A DNA stretch of 64,000 nucleotides, taken from positions 21,760-85,759 of the forward strand of contig NZ_JAPEIQ010000023.1 of the NCBI RefSeq assembly GCF_026041215.1. The letters run 5' to 3'. Origin of the DNA: Hoyosella sp. YIM 151337 (GTDB taxonomy: Bacteria > Actinomycetota > Actinomycetes > Mycobacteriales > Mycobacteriaceae). A program made the translations under genes and the position numbers. Positions 34,111 to 41,938 of the stretch are shown in pieces (the stretch's first letter is position 1; each line of letters begins with the position of its first letter). The notes beneath the pieces are model-generated. The model was not told where the DNA came from. It saw nothing but the letters and a program-made list of their open reading frames with translations, and searched no databases.

Positions 34111-35174
34111 TGGGCCCTCCTCCGCCGGGACAAGATGACGATAAACACAGGGACGCCCACGAGGGCGGTTCCAACACCCACGGGCAGCGGCGTGGGCGCG
34201 AACGCCACACGGGAGATGGCGTCCACCCACACCATGAAGACAGCCCCCATCACAATCGTTGCGGGAATCAGCCGACTGTGCCGGGAGCCGACCAGAAATC
34301 GAGCCGCGTGCGGGAGTACGAGCCCCACGAAGCCAATGGCACCGGCGACGCTGACAAGCGTCGCGGTGATGAGCGCGGTAACCACGAGAAGCAGCAGCCG
34401 GATCTTCGTGACCGAAATACCAAGAGATGCAGCGACGTCATCACCGAACGCAAAGGCGTCGAGAACATACGCGTAGTGCAAGCACACGGCGGTGCCCAGC
34501 ACGACGATCACGGAACACAGCACCACGTCGTTCCAGCGCACACCCTCGAGCGAACCGAGGAGCCAGAACATCACGCCCCGGGTCTCGTCGGAGTCGGCGA
34601 ACGCGAAGATGACGAACGACGTGAGTGCCGAGAACAGTTGGGTACTGGCCACCCCCGCGAGAATGACGCGATCGTTGCTGCCGCCCGAGAGGCGCGCAAG
34701 CAGCAACACCAGCCCGAACGCGACGAGCGAACCGACAAAAGCGCCGCCGGACAAGCCGAGTGCAATCCCGCCCACGCCGAGCACGCCAACGACGACAGCA
34801 CCCGTGGACGCGCCGGAGGAGATCCCCAGGATGAACGGGTCGGCAAGCGGATTCCGGAGGAGGGACTGCATGATGACACCGCACAAACCCAGTCCAGCGC
34901 CGCATGCTGCGGCGACTAGGGCGCGGGGGAGCCGTTCCTCCCACACGATCGCGTCCTTGGCGGGTCGCACTGGGATCTCCATTAGCCCTGCGTGATTAAG
35001 CAGGATGTCGCGGACATTGACCATCGAAACCTCCGCTGGCCCGAGCGTGATCGCGGCAAGGATCGAAATCACGAGCGCGAGCAACCCCGCGCACGTGCTC
35101 AGCGCCACGAGCGCCCACCGCCGCCTAACCAGTGCGCGCCCACCGGTTTCCGCGGGCCTGAGCGTCACGGTCAA
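34107..35174 (-). CDS. Iron-siderophore ABC transporter permease (FecCD/BtuC family)
   Basis: 355 residues, about ten membrane segments. Diagnostic FecCD motifs include RLPRALVAAACGAGLGLCGV, LGISSGASTGAVVV and the late GFVGLVLPHAARFLVGSRHS. A single permease probably works as a homodimer. It lies between the binding protein and the ATPase, with 4-base overlaps on both sides, so the order is fecB-like, fecCD-like, fecE-like. Confidence 0.92.
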   Translation of the reverse strand: MTVTLRPAETGGRALVRRRWALVALSTCAGLLALVISILAAITLGPAEVSMVNVRDILLNHAGLMEIPVRPAKDAIVWEERLPRALVAAACGAGLGLCGVIMQSLLRNPLADPFILGISSGASTGAVVVGVLGVGGIALGLSGGAFVGSLVAFGLVLLLARLSGGSNDRVILAGVASTQLFSALTSFVIFAFADSDETRGVMFWLLGSLEGVRWNDVVLCSVIVVLGTAVCLHYAYVLDAFAFGDDVAASLGISVTKIRLLLLVVTALITATLVSVAGAIGFVGLVLPHAARFLVGSRHSRLIPATIVMGAVFMVWVDAISRVAFAPTPLPVGVGTALVGVPVFIVILSRRRRAQ

Positions 35175-36220
35175 GAGGTGACCTTCAATTCGCGCAGGCC
35201 CGCGGCCAGTTTCTCGAGGCCGTCAACTGTGCGAATCGAGGGGTTCATTTCTGCCCCATGGAGCGCGATGTAGTGCCCGTTGCGCACCGCATCGAGGTTC
35301 TTCGTGAGGGGGTCTGACTCGAGAAAGGCGGTCTTCTCGGCTAGAAGATCCCCGGGGAATCGGTTACGCAACAGGTCACCGAGCACGAGCACATCCGGGT
35401 TACGTTCGACCACCGATTCCCAGCCGACGGCCGCCCAGTCGTCATTGATGTCCGCGAACGAGTTTTCCGCACCGACCTGCGTGACGAGCAGGTTCGCGGA
35501 ACCGAGACCACCAGCCATATAAGGGCTCCTCGTATCGGCAAACCAGAACGCCATCGAAACATCTGCGGACCCGATACTCGCCAGGGCGGCCGCTTCACGG
35601 TCCTGCAACTCGTCGATCAGCTCCTCGCCTCGCCGACTGACGTCGAACACGGCCGCGAGTTCGCGGATCTCCTGATAGAGCGCGTCCATCGTCAGTGGGT
35701 TCGTGCGCTTGCCACCTCCATTGATGCTTACGCCGTTATCGCAGTCGGTTGGGGAAAGGTAGGTTTCCATCCCGGTTTCCGCGAAGCGGGCGCGTTCAGC
35801 CACGCCCCCCTGCTTGAAGTGCCGTCCGAACGACGCGGTGACGAAGTCGGGATCGGATCCGAGTACAACCTCAAACGTCGGAGCGTTGTCGGCAAGCCTC
35901 GGGACCGAAGCGTTGGCATCCGCGAGGTTGTCGCGGATGGGGTCCGTCCACGATGCAGTGCCAACCACCCGATCGGCCAGGCCAAGGGATAGCAAGATCT
36001 CGGTCGACCCCTGGTCCAGCGACACCACTCGCTGTGGTGCTTCATCGACGGTGACCTGCTCGCCGCAGTTTTCGAGGACAAGCGGGTAGCTCGTTGCCCC
36101 CTCTCCGCCCAGGGCGGTACCGCCGTTATCTATAGCTTCGGATTGCCCACACGCGACGAGTACGCTCGCTAATACAGTGGTGAGAGCAAGGATGCCCACG
36201 CGGCTCACGGAAGTTCTCAT
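35171..36220 (-). CDS. Iron-siderophore binding lipoprotein (FecB/FepB type)
   Basis: About 349 residues. Lipobox LVAC after a hydrophobic SRVGILALTTVLASVL signal, so anchored to the outer face of the membrane. The mature part is a periplasmic-binding-protein type 2 fold with QRVVSLDQGSTEILLSLGLA and WESVVERNPDVLVLGD. I prefer ATG 36220 with AGAAGG about 10 bases before it; ATG 36247 is possible. First gene of the fecBCDE-like operon. An IdeR-like box lies about 105 bases upstream. Confidence 0.88.
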   Translation of the reverse strand: MRTSVSRVGILALTTVLASVLVACGQSEAIDNGGTALGGEGATSYPLVLENCGEQVTVDEAPQRVVSLDQGSTEILLSLGLADRVVGTASWTDPIRDNLADANASVPRLADNAPTFEVVLGSDPDFVTASFGRHFKQGGVAERARFAETGMETYLSPTDCDNGVSINGGGKRTNPLTMDALYQEIRELAAVFDVSRRGEELIDELQDREAAALASIGSADVSMAFWFADTRSPYMAGGLGSANLLVTQVGAENSFADINDDWAAVGWESVVERNPDVLVLGDLLRNRFPGDLLAEKTAFLESDPLTKNLDAVRNGHYIALHGAEMNPSIRTVDGLEKLAAGLRELKVTS

Positions 36221-36326
36221 GCTCGTTAGTGCCTTCTGATTGTCCATTATCGGTCCGCTACTCGAGCGCGAGTAGAGCCAGCGATCAGAAGACGCGCGCG
36301 AGGAAGCGCGAGAACATTATCACAAA

Positions 36327-36346
36327 GCTAACCCTAACCTAACTAA
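36327..36346 (-). promoter_or_regulatory. IdeR/DtxR-like iron box upstream of the fecB-like gene
   Basis: On the minus strand the segment reads TTAGTTAGGTTAGGGTTAGC. It has overlapping TTAGG-type half sites that match the first half of the actinobacterial IdeR box (TTAGGTTAGGCTAACCTAA) better than the second. It lies before the leftward siderophore-uptake operon and about 155 bases before the small secreted peptide. Repression of both by iron-loaded IdeR would be expected but is inferred. Confidence 0.6.
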
Positions 36347-36502
36347 TGGGCCGGCGATCGTGGTGCCCGGTACGCCGCCGCGACGACTACCTTCACCGAA
36401 ACGGCAAGGGTGCCAGAAGAACACCCTAGGGTTGGTTATTCTCTGAGCCTCTTCAGCCTGAAGATTGTGGCACCAATATCCACTCCACTTAAGGGGTTCA
36501 CC

Positions 36503-36643
36503 ATGAGGTTAAAGATGCAAGCAATCATCCTCGCCACTGCCGCGTTTGCAGCCGCACTCGCGGGCGGCATTGGCACGGCTTCCGCCGCGAGCTCAGGGAT
36601 CAGCAGTAGCTGTCCGGGTCACGTCCAGATTCATTGCCGCTGA
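36503..36643 (+). CDS. Small secreted peptide with two cysteines
   Basis: 46 residues. MRLKMQAIILATAAFAAALA is a strong signal peptide with a likely cleavage at ASA|AS near 30-31. That leaves a mature peptide of about 15-18 residues ending SSCPGHVQIHCR, with two cysteines nine residues apart and two histidines. AAGGGG sits six bases before ATG 36503. The upstream extension of the frame to 36410 is unlikely. The last 13 bases overlap the converging DUF488 gene. No family recognised. A metal-binding or bioactive peptide role is only a guess. Confidence 0.55.
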   Translation: MRLKMQAIILATAAFAAALAGGIGTASAASSGISSSCPGHVQIHCR

Positions 36644-37146
36644 GTGGCGCGTGTGATGGTTTCAGCAGGGCGCACGTGCTCGACTGTGACATGATGCAGC
36701 GCGGTTAGCCGCTGGGCGATCAGCGAGCGGTGACAGGCTTCGGGATCGCGCTCGACGCAGAGGAGCGCCGCGGTGCCGTGGTTCGGAAGTACGGCCGCGA
36801 TAGCCGCGAGGTCCACGTGATCGAGGATCTCGCGGGTATATCGGTGGATGTAGGCGGCCGCGAGTTCGCGGCGCGAGCGCTTGCCTACCCTTTGCCGGGC
36901 ATCCTCGGCATACTGCAGGTGGCGCAGTTCGGTGGTGGGGGCAAGTTCTGGGTGGTGGGCGTAGGCGATCCCGGCGGCTGCGAGGGCGGCTTGCAGCCGG
37001 AGTGAGTTCGCCCAGCAATACTCGGGTCCGCGGACACCGCGGCGCTGACGGACGTCGAGCAGCAAGTGCACGTCTGCGCGCCGCAGCCGCTGCAAGAAGG
37101 AATCGGCATCGAAGCCGTAGACACCGATTGTCACCAAAGTCGACAA
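36631..37146 (-). CDS. DUF488 family protein
   Basis: 171 residues. TIGVYGFDADSFLQRLRRAD and LLLDVRQRRGVRGPEYCWAN are DUF488 hallmarks, and ALLCVERDPEACHRSLIAQR is the conserved late motif with its Cys and His. The family's role is unclear. Stand-alone gene, ATG 37146; runs tail-to-tail into the small-peptide gene with a 13-base overlap. Confidence 0.85.
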   Translation of the reverse strand: MSTLVTIGVYGFDADSFLQRLRRADVHLLLDVRQRRGVRGPEYCWANSLRLQAALAAAGIAYAHHPELAPTTELRHLQYAEDARQRVGKRSRRELAAAYIHRYTREILDHVDLAAIAAVLPNHGTAALLCVERDPEACHRSLIAQRLTALHHVTVEHVRPAETITRATQRQ

Positions 37147-37210
37147 GACAATCTCCCACCTTTGAGCGCCCTGCCCCTCCGGCCGAAGTGTCGGAGGGGC
37201 AGGGTGTCAG

Positions 37211-37612
37211 TCACGCGACAGCGGTACCCTCAAGCTCAACCATCAGTCCCGGCACTGCCAGCCGTGTCACCCCGAGCATCGTGGTCGTGGGCGCTACCCC
37301 GGCAGCGCCTAACCGTGCGGCCACCACGTCATAGTGCTGAAAAAGCACATCTACGTCGGTGGTGTAGACGTTGAGGCGCACCAGGTTCGCCAGAGACATG
37401 TCCGCCTCTTTGAGCACCGCTTCCAGGTTGTCGAGGCTCAGCGCCAGCTGTGCAGCCATGTCATCAGAATGCTGGGGCTTTCCGTCGTCACTCATTGCAG
37501 TCTGGCCGGAGCAGTACAGGGTCCGGTCGTGCCCCGTCACGAGTTCACCCTGGTTGAAACCCAACCCTGTCGACCACATCACCGGGTTGACTGCCGTACG
37601 CACCATCGTCAC
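37211..37612 (-). CDS. RidA (YjgF/YER057c/UK114) family protein
   Basis: 133 residues if started at GTG 37612, where GGAG stands five bases upstream; GTG 37648 and ATG 37606 are alternatives. Motifs: LYCSGQTAMSDDGKPQHSDD, QLALSLDNLEAVLKEADMSL and NLVRLNVYTTDVDVL. RidA proteins destroy reactive enamine/imine intermediates; the conserved substrate Arg seems to be the R of NLVRLNV. Divergent from the WYL regulator, probably its target. Confidence 0.85.
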   Translation of the reverse strand: MTMVRTAVNPVMWSTGLGFNQGELVTGHDRTLYCSGQTAMSDDGKPQHSDDMAAQLALSLDNLEAVLKEADMSLANLVRLNVYTTDVDVLFQHYDVVAARLGAAGVAPTTTMLGVTRLAVPGLMVELEGTAVA

Positions 37613-37676
37613 ATCAGCTCCATTCGTTTGAAGACGGCTTTCTGACACCGTGTGGGGGAGCCTGCCAACAAATCAC

Positions 37677-37689
37677 GACACCCTGTGTC
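37677..37689. promoter_or_regulatory. Palindrome in the RidA/WYL divergent promoter
   Basis: GACACCCTGTGTC, 5-base arms around CCT, in the 97-base gap between the two divergent starts. A second partial copy (TGACACCGTGTG) lies at 37642-37653. It is a likely operator for the WYL regulator, which would control itself and the RidA gene. Confidence 0.4.
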
Positions 37690-37709
37690 ATGTTTTGTAG
37701 AGTTTCTGT

Positions 37710-38687
37710 ATGCGCGCCGACCGGTTGGTGTCACTGGTGCTATTGCTGCGCCAGCGTGGGAGGCTCACCGCGAGCGAACTGGCGCGTGAACTCGAGGTCT
37801 CCCCGCGCACCGTGTTGCGTGACATCGATGCACTGTCCGCGGCCGGTGTACCCGTTTACACCGAACGCGGCCGGCACGGCGGATTCGCACTGTTGCCAGG
37901 CTTCCGGACGGAACTCACCGGGCTGACCCACGATGAGGCTCTTGCCCTGCTGATCACTGGATCACGGCGCGGAGCACAGACGTTCGGTCTCGGATCCGCG
38001 CTCGCGTCGGCCATGCTCAAGGTTGTTGACGCGTTACCCGACAGCTATCGGAACACCGCAGCCGACGTCGCCGAGCGCTTGCTAGTCGACCCCGACACCG
38101 ACCTTCTCGCACGTAAGCTTGACAAGGAGGAGATTCCGGACAGTGTTCTGGCGGAAGTTCGGCGTGCGGTGTTCGCTGGGAACAAGCTGCGCATCCGTTA
38201 CTTCGCAGCCAATGATTCCGCCCCAGACTGGCGCACCGTGGACCCGATTGGGCTCGTCACCGTGCGGGATCGGGGATATTTGCTCGCCGCCCGGTCCGGC
38301 GCCGAGCGCACCTATCGGCTGTCACGCGTGCTGGATGCGGAGGTACTGCCCGAACCAGCTGAGCGCTCGGATCGCGTCGACCTCTATCGGGCCTGGCAGG
38401 AGCGCAGCGCGCGCTTCCGCCACGGTGGCGACCGCCTTGACGTGCTGGTGAGGGTGCGGCCGGCGCGACGGGAGAACCTGGTGAGTACCGCGCTGGCTGT
38501 CTGCAGCGAAGAGATCGAAGCAGGTGGCTGGCTGCGTCTGGAAGTCGTGTTCCAAGACGCACGACATGCTGAGTGGGCACTGTGGCAGCTCACCGCGGAC
38601 GCAGAAGTCCTGACACCGAAATCGCTGCGCAACTCATTCCGTGACCGAGCCGAGGCGATTGCTCACCGATACCGGGGAAGCGGGTGA
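37710..38687 (+). CDS. HTH-WYL (YafY-type) transcriptional regulator
   Basis: 325 residues. N-terminal HTH_11 winged helix (about 5-60) with LTASELARELEVSPRTVLRD; central WYL domain (about 150-220) with IRYFAANDSAPDWRTVDPIG and LVTVRDRGYLLAARSGAERT. The middle segment reads RTVDPIGLV where canonical members have R-x-(V/L)-x-P. C-terminal WCX extension. WYL domains may sense nucleic acids or metabolites. Divergent from the RidA gene. Confidence 0.88.
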   Translation: MRADRLVSLVLLLRQRGRLTASELARELEVSPRTVLRDIDALSAAGVPVYTERGRHGGFALLPGFRTELTGLTHDEALALLITGSRRGAQTFGLGSALASAMLKVVDALPDSYRNTAADVAERLLVDPDTDLLARKLDKEEIPDSVLAEVRRAVFAGNKLRIRYFAANDSAPDWRTVDPIGLVTVRDRGYLLAARSGAERTYRLSRVLDAEVLPEPAERSDRVDLYRAWQERSARFRHGGDRLDVLVRVRPARRENLVSTALAVCSEEIEAGGWLRLEVVFQDARHAEWALWQLTADAEVLTPKSLRNSFRDRAEAIAHRYRGSG

Positions 38688-38725
38688 CTGGTGGCTGGCG
38701 AGTGCGTCAAAATCCTCGAGTCACG

Positions 38726-38799
38726 CACATTGCCTCGGGATACACACGATTGCCTTAAGAAGTTTTTTGAGGCAATCAGCAGTTTCTTGAGGAAATGTG
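38726..38799. promoter_or_regulatory. Nested inverted repeats before the GlxA-type regulator
   Basis: Four related half sites lie in 74 bases. CACATTGCCTC (38726-38736) pairs with GAGGAAATGTG (38789-38799) at 10 of 11 positions, and the inner GATTGCCT (38748-38755) pairs exactly with AGGCAATC (38770-38777). All share a TTGCCT/AGGCAA-like core, so this looks like a multi-site operator, most likely for the adjacent AraC-type protein. A cruciform or attenuator is an alternative. Confidence 0.6.
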
Positions 38800-38834
38800 C
38801 CGCGGCTCAGCGAATGGCATAAATCGTCAGTAAC

Positions 38835-39872
38835 TTGTCCTTGCCGCCACCTGGCCGCCTCGGCCACGATAAATGGGTGCCCACCAAAGACGGTTTCCGC
38901 GAGGTCGTGGTTGTGGTGTTTGACGGCTGCACCCTCCTCGACCTCGCCGGCCCGACAGACGTGTTTCGGACCGCATCACTGCTTGGTGCGAGCCCTGCGT
39001 ACCGCGTCACCCTGGCCTCGCCGGACGGGCAGCCGGTGCGCGCGGAAAGCGGCATCACCATCGGTGTCGATTCCTCGCTCGAAGCCAGTGCGCGGCAGTC
39101 CGAAATCGACACCCTGCTTGTCATCGGGGGACTGGGTGTGTACGGGTTCGCGGAGAAGTACCCAGCCGCGGTTGATGACCTTCGGCGCATCTCGGGCTTC
39201 GCGCGCCGCACCACCTCGGTGTGTACGGGTGCGGAGATCGTCGCTCACGCAGGCCTTCTCGACGGCTACCGAGCAACAACGCACTGGGCCACCTGCGGGC
39301 AACTGCAAAGTGCCCACCCGGGCGTGAAGGTTGAGGCCGACGCCATCTACGTCCAGGACCGGGACCGATGGACATCAGCGGGCGTCACCGCAGGTATCGA
39401 CCTGGCGCTGGCACTAGTCGAGGACGACTGCGGCACTGAGATCGCGCACCACGTGGCCAGTTGGCTCGTGGTCTTCCTCCGCCGCCCAGGCGGGCAGTCA
39501 CAGTTCAGCGTGCACATGCGCAACCCACCGGCCCGGACGCCCGCACTAGTGGAACTGCAGCGTTGGCTGCCGGATCATCTGGGCGAGGACCTCTCCGTCG
39601 AAACCCTCGCGGCGCGCGTGGGCATGAGCCCGCGGAACTTTTCCCGCGTGTTCCGCAAGGAAGTCGGCGTCACCCCAGCGGCCCTCGTCGAGTCGCTGCG
39701 GGTCGAGGCCGCGAAAGTGCTACTCGAAACGACCAGCCTGCTTATCCCCGCAATCGCGACCCAAGTAGGTTTCGGGCGCCCGGAGACTCTGCACCGGGCA
39801 TTCTTCCGGCGCGCAGCAACAACACCTGGCCGGTACCGCGAGCATTTCCAGACCACACCTAGAGTTTCGTAA
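38835..39872 (+). CDS. GlxA-type AraC-family regulator (DJ-1/PfpI domain plus HTH)
   Basis: 345 residues from TTG 38835; GTG 38877 is an alternative start and neither has a clear ribosome site. N-terminal DJ-1/PfpI-like sensor domain (about 20-210) with VVVVFDGCTLLDLAGPTDVF and the nucleophile elbow TSVCTGAEI, whose Cys is conserved. C-terminal AraC double HTH (about 235-335) with LSVETLAARVGMSPRNFSRV and IATQVGFGRPETLHRAFFRR. The DJ-1 protein gene follows after 9 bases and is the probable target. Confidence 0.88.
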   Translation: MSLPPPGRLGHDKWVPTKDGFREVVVVVFDGCTLLDLAGPTDVFRTASLLGASPAYRVTLASPDGQPVRAESGITIGVDSSLEASARQSEIDTLLVIGGLGVYGFAEKYPAAVDDLRRISGFARRTTSVCTGAEIVAHAGLLDGYRATTHWATCGQLQSAHPGVKVEADAIYVQDRDRWTSAGVTAGIDLALALVEDDCGTEIAHHVASWLVVFLRRPGGQSQFSVHMRNPPARTPALVELQRWLPDHLGEDLSVETLAARVGMSPRNFSRVFRKEVGVTPAALVESLRVEAAKVLLETTSLLIPAIATQVGFGRPETLHRAFFRRAATTPGRYREHFQTTPRVS

Positions 39873-39881
39873 GGGAGCAAG

Positions 39882-40679
39882 ATGCAGATCGCGATCGTCG
39901 TTTACCCAGGTATGACCGCCTTAGACATCGTGGGGCCGTACGAAGTATTGCGATTCATTCCCGGAGCGGAGCTACGTTTCGTCTGGACCGAGCCGGGGCC
40001 GGTGATCGCTGACAGCGGCGTATTCATGATGGCAGCCACGCATTCGTTCGATGAGACGCCCACTCCGGACGTTGTTCTGATCGGCGGCTCCGGGACTGCA
40101 AGCGGCACAATCGCAAAGAACCAGCAGCTTCTCGAATGGCTGCGGCGAGTGCACGAAAACGCCCAATGGACCACGTCAGTGTGCACAGGTTCGGTCGTGC
40201 TCGCGGCCGCGGGTCTGCTTGACGATCAGCCTGCCACGACGCATTGGTCCGAGATGTCCGTACTCGAAGGCCTTGGCGCGCAGCCCAAGAGCAATGAGCG
40301 AGTGGTGCACACCGGCAAGATCGTCACCGGCGCCGGAGTATCAGCGGGAATCGATCTGGCGTTGTGGCTCGTCGGGCGAATTGCCGGGGATGACGTTGCT
40401 CGCGCCGCACAGCTCGCGATCGAGTACGACCCGCAGCCACCGTACGACAGCGGCAGCCTGCAGAAAGCGAGCGCAGAAACGAAACGGGCTGTTGCTGCCC
40501 TCGTGCGCCGAGAGACCGTCAAGCTCGCAGCGAACGAGCCGTCGGCGTTCCTGCGTGAAGCCGCCGCGCTGTCAGAACTCGCTTGGCGGATCGCGGTGCG
40601 CAAAGCCCGCACACGCCGCTCGGTGCTTCGCCGTGCCAAACCTGCGCGCCTCCAATCGAAAGCGTTGTTAAGCCAGTGA
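39882..40679 (+). CDS. DJ-1/PfpI family protein (isonitrile hydratase-like)
   Basis: 265 residues. Nucleophile elbow TSVCTGSVVLAAAGLLD near 95-111 and N-terminal MQIAIVVYPGMTALDIVGPY, like isonitrile hydratase (InhA) and related ThiJ/PfpI proteins. The enzyme domain ends near 190 and the last 75 residues are Ala/Arg-rich and helical, longer than usual. AAGGGAG precedes ATG 39882. Operon with the GlxA-type regulator, which shares the same fold. Activity is not predictable. Confidence 0.83.
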   Translation: MQIAIVVYPGMTALDIVGPYEVLRFIPGAELRFVWTEPGPVIADSGVFMMAATHSFDETPTPDVVLIGGSGTASGTIAKNQQLLEWLRRVHENAQWTTSVCTGSVVLAAAGLLDDQPATTHWSEMSVLEGLGAQPKSNERVVHTGKIVTGAGVSAGIDLALWLVGRIAGDDVARAAQLAIEYDPQPPYDSGSLQKASAETKRAVAALVRRETVKLAANEPSAFLREAAALSELAWRIAVRKARTRRSVLRRAKPARLQSKALLSQ

Positions 40680-40699
40680 GTTGCTGCAATTGAGGAAGC

Positions 40700-40741
40700 G
40701 CGTGGGCCGGGGCTGGTTCGCAAACTAGCCCCGGCCCACGC
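40700..40741. terminator. Strong bidirectional terminator hairpin
   Basis: Perfect 15-base arms, GCGTGGGCCGGGGCT at 40700-40714 and AGCCCCGGCCCACGC at 40727-40741, with a 12-base loop. It sits between the DJ-1 gene and the converging secreted-protein gene and can serve both. Confidence 0.8.
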
Positions 40742-40754
40742 CCGTCCTAACGCA

Positions 40755-41102
40755 CTAGAGTCCCGCGTGGGCGGCTTCGCCGCAGCTGCCTCCTCGGTTG
40801 TGGACGAGCACCCTGTGCTCGCCGTCTGGACCACTAAGCACAGTGGTGTCGTCGCTTGTCTCGGCCGACCACCCCTCGGCGCTGAGCAGTCCCACAAGGC
40901 CTCCCGGCCCTAGGTTCACGCGTTCACCGTTGCGGTAGAGCACTCGTTCATTGACGCCCTCGGTTTTCGCGCTCGTGCATGCCAGGTGAGCACCTTCACC
41001 GGGACCGGAAGGTGTGTTGGCCATTGCCACCGCGCCAGCGCCACCCGCGAGCGCGACGGCGCCCACCAGTCCTGCTGCGACTTTCCGCGAAAGAACCCGC
41101 AT
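40755..41102 (-). CDS. Small secreted protein
   Basis: 115 residues. Signal peptide MRVLSRKVAAGLVGAVALAG with a likely cleavage near AMA|NT (27-29). The mature part is Gly/Glu-rich with two cysteines (LACTSAK and GGSCGEA) that could form a disulphide. Divergent from the two-component system at 41282 and perhaps one of its targets. No family recognised. Confidence 0.65.
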   Translation of the reverse strand: MRVLSRKVAAGLVGAVALAGGAGAVAMANTPSGPGEGAHLACTSAKTEGVNERVLYRNGERVNLGPGGLVGLLSAEGWSAETSDDTTVLSGPDGEHRVLVHNRGGSCGEAAHAGL

Positions 41103-41152
41103 CGTTGTTCACTTCCCTTCGGTTGCTTGCGAACCCGCTGCCTTCGGGCGAC

Positions 41153-41180
41153 GGGTTGTGGCCGCAGATAGCCACAACCC
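41153..41180. promoter_or_regulatory. Inverted repeat between the secreted protein and the two-component system
   Basis: Perfect 10-base arms GGGTTGTGGC (41153-41162) and GCCACAACCC (41171-41180) around 8 bases. It lies in the 179-base divergent region between the leftward start at 41102 and the rightward start at 41282, so it could bind the response regulator. Confidence 0.5.
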
Positions 41181-41281
41181 CATGGAACTCCGCTGCGCGT
41201 TTGGTCTGCGAGAGGTGAGCGTTTCACACAAGAGCCGTCCACCTAACACCAACCGAACAGGCGCACACGCATGATTGACTC

Positions 41282-41938
41282 ATGCGAGTGCTTGTTGTCG
41301 AGGATGAACAGTTACTAGCCGAGACGATTGCCGAGGGGCTGCGCCGCGAGGCGTTCGCGGTCGACGTCGCCTACGACGGCGACCGGGCACTCGAGAACGC
41401 GGCGGTTAATAGCTACGACGTCCTCGTGTTAGACCGCGACATCCCGAAGGTTCCGGGTGACGAGGTCTGCGCCTGGGTGGTCAGCGCCTGCCCGCAAACT
41501 CGGATCATTATGCTCACCGCAGCTGCCGGCGTTCCGGATCGTGTCGGGGGATTGCAGCTCGGTGCAGACGACTACCTCACCAAGCCCTTCGCGTTCAGTG
41601 AACTGGTCGCGCGTGTCCACGCGCTCGGGCGGCGCTCACGTGCCAGCGTGCCACCGGTACTGGAACGTGCTGGCATCCGTCTGGACAGCCATACGTTGAC
41701 GGTCACCTTTGAGGGCCGCGCCGCAGCGTTGTCTCGCAAGGAGTTCGGCGTGCTCCAGGAACTCTTGCGGGCGGAAGGTGGTGTCGTACCTTCCGAACAT
41801 TTGCTGGAGAAAGTGTGGGATGAGTTTGCTGATCCGTTTTCGACGGTTGTTCGCTACACGATCATGAACCTGCGACGAAAACTCGGGGGAGCACGGATTA
41901 TTGAGACGATCCCCGGCGCAGGGTACCGGATTCCATGA
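41282..41938 (+). CDS. Two-component response regulator, OmpR/PhoB family
   Basis: 218 residues. Receiver domain (1-115) with acidic pair E7/D8, phospho-acceptor D51 in VLVLDRDIP and K101 in YLTKPF. C-terminal winged helix (about 125-218) ends TIMNLRRKLGGARIIETIPG then AGYRIP. The stop overlaps the sensor kinase start (ATGA). The paired kinase and a divergent secreted protein suggest sensing of an envelope signal. Confidence 0.92.
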   Translation: MRVLVVEDEQLLAETIAEGLRREAFAVDVAYDGDRALENAAVNSYDVLVLDRDIPKVPGDEVCAWVVSACPQTRIIMLTAAAGVPDRVGGLQLGADDYLTKPFAFSELVARVHALGRRSRASVPPVLERAGIRLDSHTLTVTFEGRAAALSRKEFGVLQELLRAEGGVVPSEHLLEKVWDEFADPFSTVVRYTIMNLRRKLGGARIIETIPGAGYRIP

